Assembly (NCBI GenBank): GCA_022736595.1
Contig: DZDC01000002.1
Coordinates: 13,620-47,818 of the forward strand
Length of the DNA stretch: 34,199 nucleotides
Origin: Draconibacterium orientale
GTDB lineage: Bacteria; Bacteroidota; Bacteroidia; Bacteroidales; UBA1556
Direction of reading: 5' to 3'
In this document: piece by piece, positions 27,079 through 33,954 of the stretch
Position numbering within the stretch: the stretch's first letter is position 1
How the letters are laid out: every line of letters begins with the position of its first letter
Notes under the pieces: model-generated
Seen by the model: only the letters and a program-made list of their open reading frames with translations
Told to the model about the DNA's origin: nothing
The model's database searches: none
Translations under genes and position numbers: made by a program

Positions 27079-28368
27079 ATGACTGAAGATTTTCTTTACT
27101 ACTTATGGAAATTTAGAGTTTATTCCATTCCTGCGTTTACTACCCAAGGTAAAGCGATTCGCGTGGTGGATGTAGGCCAACAAAATACAGGAAGTGGTCC
27201 TGACTTCTCTGGTGCCCGCATTTATATTGATGATATCATGTGGGCTGGTAATGTAGAAATTCATGTAAAATCTTCCGACTGGAATAGGCACCGCCATCAA
27301 CACGACTCCGCTTACGATTCGGTGATACTTCATGTGGTTTATGAGCATGATATGGAGATTGTTACTTCCGGAAACTCAACTTTGGAAGTGTTTGAACTCA
27401 AGGGGCAATTTGATATTCAACAATATTTAAGGTATAATCAAATTATAGCCTCACGCTTATGGATACCATGTTCTGGGCAATGGCATCAGTATAACGACTT
27501 TACCGTTTATAGTTGGCTTGATCGAATGCTTATTGAACGCTTGGAAGCAAAAGTTGAAGCCATAGAGAGTATTTTGTCGCAGTTTCAGGGAAATTGGGAG
27601 CAAGCTTTTTACGTTAGCCTAGCTAGGAATTTTGGTTTTAATGTCAACTCAGAAGCGTTTGAACAGCTTGCTAGGAGTATTCCTATTCAAGTTCTTGCTC
27701 GTTACAAGGATAGTGTTTTTCAGCTTGAAGCTTTGCTCTTTGGACAAGCATCTTTGCTCAACAGTCAACTCCTTGACGGATATGTACACGAATTAAAGGG
27801 TGAATATGAATATCTAGCCAAGAAACATCAGTTAAAACCCATTGAAGGTTATTTATGGAAGTTTATGCGATTGCGACCCGTTAATTTTCCTACCTTGCGT
27901 ATTGCCCAATTTGCCCAATTGATTCACCAGTCATCACACCTTTTTTCAAAAGTTCTCACTGCAACTAAACTATCTGATCTTCAGGTGCTTTTTTCATTAA
28001 AAGCCAGTGAATATTGGGATAAGCATTACCATTTTGCTAAAAAAGCAAAGGAGTTTCCTAAAGTTTTTGGTGATAGCTCTTTCGATTTGGTTCTCATCAA
28101 TACCATTGTCCCATTTTTATTTGTTTACGGCCATCATCAAAATTCTGAAGAATTAAAAGAACGGGCTTTTATGTTTTTGCAACATACCAAGGCCGAGAGC
28201 AATAGCATCATTCAGCGCTTTGCCAAGGAATCTGTAATTGCACACCATGCAGGTCAAAGTCAAGCACTACTACACTTAAAAAATCAATATTGCAGCCATA
28301 TTTCTTGCTTGCAATGTGCACTAGGAATGGAACTTATACGAGGAAATCGAAATAAGAAAGTTGAATAA
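27079..28368 (+). CDS. DUF2851 family protein, function unknown
   Basis: The 429-aa sequence matches the DUF2851 family, which is widespread in Bacteroidota with no established role. The most conserved-looking block is at the N-terminus: DVGQQNTGSGPDFSGARIYI (Asp42), WAGNVEIHVKSSDW (Glu60, His62, Lys64), then a His-rich run HRHQHD and HVVYEHD. The spacing of PD and E-x-x-x-K residues recalls PD-(D/E)XK nucleases, but this is my inference and no nuclease activity is claimed. The middle is helical. The C-terminus has three Cys (405, 410, 413; YCSHISCLQCALG), a possible metal knuckle. There is no signal peptide, so it is probably cytoplasmic. It ends 15 bp from the convergent thioesterase gene. 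Confidence 0.85.
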   Translation: MTEDFLYYLWKFRVYSIPAFTTQGKAIRVVDVGQQNTGSGPDFSGARIYIDDIMWAGNVEIHVKSSDWNRHRHQHDSAYDSVILHVVYEHDMEIVTSGNSTLEVFELKGQFDIQQYLRYNQIIASRLWIPCSGQWHQYNDFTVYSWLDRMLIERLEAKVEAIESILSQFQGNWEQAFYVSLARNFGFNVNSEAFEQLARSIPIQVLARYKDSVFQLEALLFGQASLLNSQLLDGYVHELKGEYEYLAKKHQLKPIEGYLWKFMRLRPVNFPTLRIAQFAQLIHQSSHLFSKVLTATKLSDLQVLFSLKASEYWDKHYHFAKKAKEFPKVFGDSSFDLVLINTIVPFLFVYGHHQNSEELKERAFMFLQHTKAESNSIIQRFAKESVIAHHAGQSQALLHLKNQYCSHISCLQCALGMELIRGNRNKKVE

Positions 28369-28383
28369 ACTAGAAATTAGGTA

Positions 28384-28878
28384 TTACTTTGTGAGATATT
28401 GGGAAGGTTTGTAATAGGCCTCTTTGCCAGGATAGCTAAATTTTGCTTTGGCAATACGCTCTGGGAAAACAAAGAAATCGAAATAACCTGTGCTGCATAA
28501 TTCATGATCCGAATTAAACAGTTGAGCTTCAATTTTTGCGATGTTTTTTTCCTGTGATACTACTTTTGCTTTAATATGAATAAACTCTTGGGTTGTAAAA
28601 ACCTTATGGTGAAAATTGACAGTTAAACTCTGGGTAACACCGGCGGAACCCAGTTTTATATGAACACACCAAGAAGCAACCTCATCAAGTAAGGTGGTTT
28701 GTATGCCACCATGAAGCAAATTGATGAACCCTTGAAAGTTTGGGTCAACTTTCCATTTGCCGATTACAAATTCGTCTTCTTCGAAAAAGCTAATATTTAA
28801 TCCAATGGGATTGTTCGGACTACATCCAAAACACTTATAATCAGGATGCCCTTCAAAGGCTTTGTATAATTCTGTCAT
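28384..28878 (-). CDS. PaaI-family hotdog-fold thioesterase
   Basis: This is a 164-aa single hotdog domain, probably acting on acyl- or aryl-CoA thioesters. The signature is the helix LLHGGIQTTLLDEVASW (HGG at 56-58, Asp65), the usual active-site element of PaaI-type enzymes. The N-terminal CFGCSPNNPIGLNISF segment (Cys16, Cys19) is shared by a subgroup whose members start with a C-x-G-C motif. Later strands read TQSLTVNFHHKVFT and IHIKAKVVSQEKNIAKIEAQ. Substrate cannot be told from sequence. It starts 16 bp after the stop of the Crp/Fnr gene on the same strand, so the two are likely co-transcribed. Confidence 0.87.
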   Translation of the reverse strand: MTELYKAFEGHPDYKCFGCSPNNPIGLNISFFEEDEFVIGKWKVDPNFQGFINLLHGGIQTTLLDEVASWCVHIKLGSAGVTQSLTVNFHHKVFTTQEFIHIKAKVVSQEKNIAKIEAQLFNSDHELCSTGYFDFFVFPERIAKAKFSYPGKEAYYKPSQYLTK

Positions 28879-28894
28879 CTAGGGTTAGCATAAA

Positions 28895-29587
28895 TTATCC
28901 CACATTGCTAATCTTTTGCAGTAAGGGTTCGTTAATTATTTCAATACGTTTGCCTTTGGTGGCAATGATATTGTCAGTTTTAAAGTCTTTGATAATACGG
29001 ATTACACTTTCGGGAGCCATTCCAGTGAGTGCAGCTAAGTCTTTTCTACTCAAAGGAAGATCAAATTTGGAGCTTTTAAATATTTTACGGCTCAAACAAA
29101 GTAAAATATCTGCAAATCGACCATGAAGTTGTTTTTGAGTTAAACTGAAAAAGCGATCATAAGTTATCAATGCATTATTAGTCATTATTTTATATAATTC
29201 AGCATTGAAGGTATTGTTTTGTTTTATTATTTGACGAATGGCACTGGTATCGATAAAACAAACCACTGTGTCGGCCAAGGCAGTAACGGTGTAAGGATGC
29301 AAATCGAAACCATATATATTTTCGGTGCCAATAAAATGGTTTCCAGTTTTAATGCAAAGAATAAGGCTATTGTCCCCCTCGTTTATGGTTATTTTCACTA
29401 ATCCTGTTTTTAGATACAATATATCACCAGCCTTAGTGCCTTGCTTAATAATTGTTTCGCCCTTCTTAAAATAAATTTCATTTTTATTATTTTGCATCAA
29501 CATATTTTCCTGCTCTGTTAGAAGCTTAAAACAGTTGCCTGCATCAATATTTGTCTCGCAATGATTTACTTGGTGTATCGTAGCCAT
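28895..29587 (-). CDS. Crp/Fnr-family transcriptional regulator
   Basis: This is a 230-aa regulator with a cyclic-nucleotide-binding-like sensor domain (about 35-140; EIYFKKGETIIKQGTKAGDI and HFIGTENIYG), a dimerisation helix, and a C-terminal winged helix-turn-helix (about 178-205; LPLSRKDLAALTGMAPESVI). The recognition helix has Glu193 and Arg197, which match the Glu and Arg of Crp and Fnr. Cys10 and Cys19 near the N-terminus do not reproduce the Fnr cluster spacing, so oxygen sensing by a [4Fe-4S] cluster is not supported. The cAMP-contact residues are also not clearly conserved. A near-consensus FNR-like box lies 88 bp upstream. The ligand is unknown. Confidence 0.9.
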   Translation of the reverse strand: MATIHQVNHCETNIDAGNCFKLLTEQENMLMQNNKNEIYFKKGETIIKQGTKAGDILYLKTGLVKITINEGDNSLILCIKTGNHFIGTENIYGFDLHPYTVTALADTVVCFIDTSAIRQIIKQNNTFNAELYKIMTNNALITYDRFFSLTQKQLHGRFADILLCLSRKIFKSSKFDLPLSRKDLAALTGMAPESVIRIIKDFKTDNIIATKGKRIEIINEPLLQKISNVG

Positions 29588-29674
29588 CTTATTGTGTTGT
29601 TTTCAGAACGGTAAAAGTATAAAAAAACCTTTTAATAAATGAGGGAAATCATAAATTTTATGGACTAATTATCA

Positions 29675-29688
29675 TTGAAAATTATCAA
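29675..29688. promoter_or_regulatory. FNR-like box upstream of the Crp/Fnr gene
   Basis: TTGAAAATTATCAA differs from the Crp/Fnr-type consensus TTGAT-N4-ATCAA at one position. It lies 88-101 bp upstream of the regulator's start codon, and about 75 bp upstream of the start predicted from a weak -7 box (TACTTTTA on the - strand, 29612-29619). That is a plausible position for autoregulation. The AT-rich context makes a chance match possible. Confidence 0.45.
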
Positions 29689-29746
29689 TATCCATTAAAA
29701 AAGGTGAGAATAACTACAATCAATTATCTATTAGGGTCGAGTATTG

Positions 29747-30355
29747 TTAACCTTCGTACGGAACTCGATTGATGATAGATCGTCCAAGAGTGAGTTCATC
29801 GATAAATTCAATTTCATCCCCTATACTCACACCACGTGCTAATGTGCTAATTTTAATAGCTTTATTCTGCAATTTTCGATAGATGTAAAAATTTGTGGTG
29901 TCTCCTTCCACTGTAGTTGGCAGGGCAAGTATTACCTCCACTTGCAATTCGGGCTGCACTCTTGAAAATAAACTTTCAAAATTTAAGTCAGAAGGAGCAA
30001 TTCCATCCATGGGAGAAATTACTCCGTTGAGTACATGATAGTGACCTTGATATTGCTGCGTATTTTCGATGGCGAGTATATCTTGAATATTTTCTACAAC
30101 ACAGATTTGATGTGAATTTCGTTTTGTATTAGAACAAATTTCACATATTTCGTTTTCGCTGAGGTTATTGCAAATTGCGCAAAACTTGATTTGTTCTTTT
30201 AAATCTATAATGGCTTGGGCCAATTCCTTCGCTGCGTCGTCTTTTTGTTTAAGTAGATGAATACTTAAGCGTAAGGCAGTTTTACGTCCGATACCGGGCA
30301 GTTTGGCAAATTCGTTGACACACTTTTTAAGCGTTATTGAAGAAATATTATCCAT
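29747..30355 (-). CDS. recR: Recombination protein RecR
   Basis: RecR works with RecO (and RecF) to load RecA at gaps in DNA. The 202 aa are standard. The N-terminal helix-hairpin-helix reads LPGIGRKTALRL, the zinc finger is C-x2-C-x8-C-x2-C (Cys59, 62, 71, 74), and the Toprim domain starts at ICVVENIQDILAIE and continues to HVLNGVISPMDGIAP. The C-terminal Walker-B-like region has STLARGVSIGDEIEFIDELT. The usual partner gene dnaX is not adjacent. It lies downstream of the ferredoxin gene but behind a hairpin terminator, so it probably has its own promoter. Confidence 0.96.
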   Translation of the reverse strand: MDNISSITLKKCVNEFAKLPGIGRKTALRLSIHLLKQKDDAAKELAQAIIDLKEQIKFCAICNNLSENEICEICSNTKRNSHQICVVENIQDILAIENTQQYQGHYHVLNGVISPMDGIAPSDLNFESLFSRVQPELQVEVILALPTTVEGDTTNFYIYRKLQNKAIKISTLARGVSIGDEIEFIDELTLGRSIINRVPYEG

Positions 30356-30386
30356 GTTTGCTTGTCAAATTGAATGCAAAGAAAAC

Positions 30387-30420
30387 AAAAAAGCCTCATC
30401 AAAAATGACGAGGCTTTTTT
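30387..30420 (-). terminator. Terminator after the ferredoxin gene (symmetrical)
   Basis: GCCTCATCA (30393-30401) and TGACGAGGC (30405-30413 region) form a 9-bp stem with one mismatch and a short A/T loop, flanked by an A-run on the left and a T-run on the right. Read on the - strand it ends in T residues just after the ferredoxin stop at 30440 and before recR, so it should end the ferredoxin transcript. By symmetry it can also work in the + direction. Confidence 0.8.
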
Positions 30421-30439
30421 GTTTCTTCGTGTTATTGTA

Positions 30440-30607
30440 CTATGCTGGAGAAATTGCTTCAACAGGGCAAACATCGGCACATGAGCCACAGTCAGTACAT
30501 AAATCTGGATTTATAACATAAATATCTCCTTCTGAGATAGCTTCAACTGGACACTCATCAATACAGGTGCCACAAGCAGTACAATCTTCACTAATAACGT
30601 AAGCCAT
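30440..30607 (-). CDS. 2[4Fe-4S] ferredoxin, clostridial type
   Basis: This 55-aa gene is not in the ORF track. The translation MAYVISEDCTACGTCIDECP continues to a second half with CTDCGSCADVCPVEAISPA. Both halves contain the C-x2-C-x2-C-x3-C-P motif that binds one [4Fe-4S] cluster each, so this is a low-potential two-cluster ferredoxin. It is read divergently from korA-korB, an enzyme pair that reduces this kind of ferredoxin, and a functional link is likely. It has its own -7 box (TATATTTG on the - strand) and a terminator, consistent with a single-gene transcript. Confidence 0.95.
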   Translation of the reverse strand: MAYVISEDCTACGTCIDECPVEAISEGDIYVINPDLCTDCGSCADVCPVEAISPA

Positions 30608-30648
30608 TTCTAATAAAATTTTTGTTAATAATAGTTTTTAAAACGGTG

Positions 30649-30680
30649 CAAATATAGATAGAACTTTGATAGAGTTTAAA
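30649..30680 (-). promoter_or_regulatory. Bacteroidota-type promoter for the ferredoxin gene
   Basis: On the - strand, a perfect TATATTTG (30656-30649) is preceded 20 bp upstream by TTTA (30680-30677), one mismatch to the TTTG -33 element. The start would be near 30642, about 35 nt before the ATG at 30607. Confidence 0.65.
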
Positions 30681-30949
30681 ACTTATGGTGATTTATAATA
30701 TTCTAAATAAGCAGTTTTATCTAAAACGATTTTAAATTAGAAGTCGTGGTTTTATGGAAATATTGGGATAGTTTTTCTAAATTGACTGATTTAAGATTAG
30801 CTCAGCAGATATAATCATTTTGAGTCGGAATTTGAAAATGGGACTTTTTTTTATCGATTTGTCCAGTTTTTTGAGTATTAGCTGTTATTTAGAGTATTTT
30901 TTAGGTTAATAATTGGCAAAAATCATGTTAAAAAAAAACGAATTTACTA
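30681..30949. other. Gene-free intergenic stretch between ferredoxin and korA promoters
   Basis: About 270 bp of very AT-rich DNA with no credible ORF or RNA gene. It contains several poly-T and poly-A runs (for example eight T near 30846-30853) and a weak GGAC/GTCC pairing around 30841-30870. I see no clear regulator site. Any control shared by the two divergent transcripts would have to lie here. Confidence 0.5.
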
Positions 30950-30978
30950 TTTAGCATATATATAAAAAAGTACCTTTG
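30950..30978 (+). promoter_or_regulatory. Bacteroidota-type promoter for korA-korB
   Basis: A perfect TACCTTTG at 30971-30978 is preceded by TTTA at 30950-30953 (17-bp spacing, one mismatch to TTTG). The predicted start near 30985 gives a leader of about 20 nt before the korA ATG at 31006. Confidence 0.65.
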
Positions 30979-31005
30979 CCGCAAATATAAACTATTCAAA
31001 ATACA

Positions 31006-32847
31006 ATGGCTAAAAATAATAATTTTAAGGAATTAGAGCGAATAGTCGTTAAGTTTGCTGGCGATTCTGGAGATGGAATGCAGCTAACGGGATCCCAATT
31101 TTCGGATGCCGCTGCAATTTTCGGAAACGATTTGGCTACTTTCCCCGATTTTCCCTCAGAAATTAGAGCTCCTCAAGGAACAATTGCAGGAGTTTCAGGT
31201 TTTCAAGTTCATATAGGACATGCCGATATCCATACTTCAGGAGATAAGGCTGATGTTTTGGTTGCAATGAATCCTGCAGCATTAAAATACAATCTGCCCT
31301 ATTGTAAACCCGGTGCAACCATCATCATTGATGTGGATAGCTTTGACGAAAAAAGCTACAAAAAGGCTAATTGTACAGAAGATCCTTTGGTTTCTGATAA
31401 ATTGCAAGGCTTTAATGTCATTCAGGCTCCCATTACTTCTTTAACCCACGCTACTCTTAAAGAAACAGGTCTTGACTCTAAAACCATAGATAAAACAAGA
31501 AACCAATTTGTTACAGGTATTTTAGTTTACCTTTTCAATCGTGATATGGAGGTTGTTGAACAATTTATAAGAAATAAATTTAAGAAGAAACCCGAATTGG
31601 CTGAAGCTAATATTAAAGTGATTAAAGAAGGATACAATTATTCTGATACCATTGAGGCATTATCAACTACCTATATTGTAAATCCTAATATTAATCGCAA
31701 AGGGAAGTTCCGTACGATGACTGGAAATCAAGCTACTGCTTGGGGCTTAATGGCTGGTGCAGAAAAATCAGGATTAGAACTCTTTTTAGGGTCGTATCCT
31801 ATTACTCCTGCCACTGATATCCTTTCAGAATTGTCTATTCACAAAGAATTGGGTGTGAAAACCTTTCAAGCTGAAGATGAAATTGCAGGTATTAATTCAG
31901 CTATTGGTGCTGCTTATGCAGGGAGTCTATCTGCTACAACCACTTCCGGACCTGGGTTGAGTTTAAAAAGCGAAGCTCTTGGTTTAGCTTTTATTACCGA
32001 GTTACCTTTAGTAATTGTAAATGTACAACGGGGCGGACCTTCAACAGGTTTACCAACCAAAACCGAACAAACCGACCTTATGCAAGCCCTTTGGGGAAGA
32101 AATGGGGAAGCTCCCATTCCTGTAATTGCAGCGAGTTCACCAGCAGATTGCTTTGATTATGCTTTTGAAGCATGCAAAATTGCAGTGGAACACATGACTC
32201 CAGTGATCTTGCTTACCGATTCTTATTTAGCTAATGGAAGTGGATTGTGGCCCATAGTTGATATGAATCAATTGCCAGCCATCAAACCTCGTATAGCTGA
32301 AGCTAATACCGAATATCTTCCCTATCGTCGCGATGAGGTTACCCTTGCTCGTACTTGGGCTATCCCAGGGACTCCCGGTACCCACCATCGAGTTGGGGGA
32401 TTAGAAAAATTGGACGGTAAAGGCTCAGTTTCTCATGATCCTCATAACCATGAAAAAATGGTTCAGCTTAGAGCAGCAAAAGTGAATAAACTTGTTGACT
32501 TTTTACCTGAACAAAAAGTATATGGTAAAACTGAAGGCGATTTGCTTGTTGTAGGTTGGGGAAGTAGCAAAGGTGCTATTTATTCTGCATTCGATGAGTT
32601 ATCATCGGAAGGTAAAGATATTGCCTTTACCAATTTCAATTACCTATTTCCGCTGCCCAAGGAAACCGCTGATATATTCAAGAAATATAAACGCATCTTA
32701 GTTTGTGAGTTAAACTCAGGTCAATTTGCTCATCATTTGAGAACCCAATTGCCCCAGTTTGAATACCTGCAATACAATAAGATTCAGGCACAACCATTCA
32801 TGGTTTCAGAGTTATTAAGTAAGTTTAACGAATTATTGGAGGCCTAA
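31006..32847 (+). CDS. korA: 2-oxoacid:ferredoxin oxidoreductase, alpha subunit (gamma-alpha fusion)
   Basis: With KorB this makes an enzyme that decarboxylates a 2-oxoacid (probably 2-oxoglutarate) to the acyl-CoA and reduces ferredoxin, or runs in reverse. The 613-aa chain joins a gamma domain (about 10-190; VKFAGDSGDGMQLTGSQF, DFPSEIRAPQGTIAG) to an alpha domain (about 215-600; GSYPITPATDILSELS, FQAEDEIAGINSAIGAAYAG, TSGPGLSLKSE). The pyrimidine-binding Glu lies in the QAEDE segment. Fused gamma-alpha chains of this length are characteristic of the KorAB class. The substrate is an inference, since related enzymes take branched-chain or other oxoacids. korB starts 2 bp after the stop. Confidence 0.92.
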   Translation: MAKNNNFKELERIVVKFAGDSGDGMQLTGSQFSDAAAIFGNDLATFPDFPSEIRAPQGTIAGVSGFQVHIGHADIHTSGDKADVLVAMNPAALKYNLPYCKPGATIIIDVDSFDEKSYKKANCTEDPLVSDKLQGFNVIQAPITSLTHATLKETGLDSKTIDKTRNQFVTGILVYLFNRDMEVVEQFIRNKFKKKPELAEANIKVIKEGYNYSDTIEALSTTYIVNPNINRKGKFRTMTGNQATAWGLMAGAEKSGLELFLGSYPITPATDILSELSIHKELGVKTFQAEDEIAGINSAIGAAYAGSLSATTTSGPGLSLKSEALGLAFITELPLVIVNVQRGGPSTGLPTKTEQTDLMQALWGRNGEAPIPVIAASSPADCFDYAFEACKIAVEHMTPVILLTDSYLANGSGLWPIVDMNQLPAIKPRIAEANTEYLPYRRDEVTLARTWAIPGTPGTHHRVGGLEKLDGKGSVSHDPHNHEKMVQLRAAKVNKLVDFLPEQKVYGKTEGDLLVVGWGSSKGAIYSAFDELSSEGKDIAFTNFNYLFPLPKETADIFKKYKRILVCELNSGQFAHHLRTQLPQFEYLQYNKIQAQPFMVSELLSKFNELLEA

Positions 32848-32849
32848 AA

Positions 32850-33875
32850 ATGATAGATATAATTAAAGATATTCCACAATATACTCGTAAAGATTTTGTG
32901 TCCGATCAAGAAGTGAAGTGGTGTGCAGGATGTGGCGACTTTTCTATTTTATCGGCGGTACAAAACGCACTTCCCGAAGTGGGAGTTAAAAAAGAGGATT
33001 TTGTTTTCGTTTCAGGAATTGGATGTTCAAGTCGCTTTCCCTATTATGTGGATACTTATGGATTTCATGGAATCCATGGAAGAGCAGCAGCCATTGCCTC
33101 AGGTGTAAAATTGTCAAACCCTAAGCTTAGTGTTTGGATTGCAACCGGTGATGGCGATAGTATGGCCATTGGAGGAAATCACTTTATCCATATTCTTCGT
33201 CGTAACATTGATGTAAACATCATCATGTTTAACAACAAAATCTATGGGTTGACAAAAGGTCAATATTCCCCCACAACGGATTTGGGCCACGTTACCAAAA
33301 CCTCTCCTTACGGAACCATTGAGCATCCCTTTAAACCAGGGCAATTGGCAATGGGTGCAGGAGGTACTTTCTACGCTCGTACCGTGGATACTGACCCTAA
33401 GCAGATGAAGGAAGTTTTCATTGAAGCAGCCAAACATAGAGGTACCTCTATGGTAGAGGTTTTGCAAAACTGTGTGATCTTCAATAACAAAGTGCATGCA
33501 GAAATTACCAATAAAGAAAACCGTGACAACAACCAAATTTATTTAAAGCACGGTCAGAAAATGATCTTTGGTGCAAATGGTGAAAAGGGCTTGGTACTCG
33601 ATGGACTAAAGCTTAAAGTTGTGACCATTGGTCAAGATGGATATACAATGGATCATGTGCTTGTGCATAACGTGGAAGAAGAAGATCCAACTATGGCTTT
33701 CTTGCTTGCTCGTATGTCATTGCCCGAATTCCCCATTGCTATGGGTGTAATTAGAGCCTTTAAAACCGATGTTTATGACGATTTAATGACCGCGCAAATT
33801 GCTAATGTTAAAGCCAATTCTAAGATTAAAAATATGACTGATTTAGTTAATAGCGGCAATACTTTTAGTTTGTAG
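32850..33875 (+). CDS. korB: 2-oxoacid:ferredoxin oxidoreductase, beta subunit
   Basis: KorB carries the thiamine diphosphate site and the proximal [4Fe-4S] cluster. The 341 aa contain WCAGCGDFSILSAV (Cys pair), GIGCSSRFPYYVD (third Cys), HGIHGRAAAIASGVKLSNP, and the ThDP/Mg motif GDGDSMAIGGNHFIH followed by MFNNKIYGLTKGQYSPT. A further conserved Cys is in VEVLQNCVIFNN. There is no separate delta ferredoxin-like subunit; the nearby small ferredoxin probably acts as the mobile acceptor. The 2-bp gap from korA implies translational coupling, and an intrinsic terminator follows 20 bp after the stop. Confidence 0.93.
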   Translation: MIDIIKDIPQYTRKDFVSDQEVKWCAGCGDFSILSAVQNALPEVGVKKEDFVFVSGIGCSSRFPYYVDTYGFHGIHGRAAAIASGVKLSNPKLSVWIATGDGDSMAIGGNHFIHILRRNIDVNIIMFNNKIYGLTKGQYSPTTDLGHVTKTSPYGTIEHPFKPGQLAMGAGGTFYARTVDTDPKQMKEVFIEAAKHRGTSMVEVLQNCVIFNNKVHAEITNKENRDNNQIYLKHGQKMIFGANGEKGLVLDGLKLKVVTIGQDGYTMDHVLVHNVEEEDPTMAFLLARMSLPEFPIAMGVIRAFKTDVYDDLMTAQIANVKANSKIKNMTDLVNSGNTFSL

Positions 33876-33895
33876 ATTCCTTAATAAATTATGAG

Positions 33896-33931
33896 AAGCC
33901 ACCTTTGAGTTTTCAATGGGTGGCTTTTTTT
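33896..33931 (+). terminator. Intrinsic terminator after korB
   Basis: AAGCCACC (33896-33903) pairs with GGTGGCTT (33919-33926), with an inner TTGA/TCAA helix, followed by a T-run to 33931. It closes the korA-korB transcript. Confidence 0.9.
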
Positions 33932-33954
33932 ATGTCATGTTTTTTTTATGTCAT
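33925..33954 (+). repeat. Direct repeat of TTTTTTTATGTCAT
   Basis: Two identical 14-bp copies (33925-33938 and 33941-33954) are separated by GT. The first overlaps the T-run of the korB terminator, so a short tandem duplication of the terminator end is likely. Confidence 0.8.

Noticed and set aside
28895-29587. Assignment of the Crp/Fnr protein as a true oxygen-sensing Fnr
   Set aside because: Cys10, Cys19 and the internal Cys do not match the Fnr cluster spacing.
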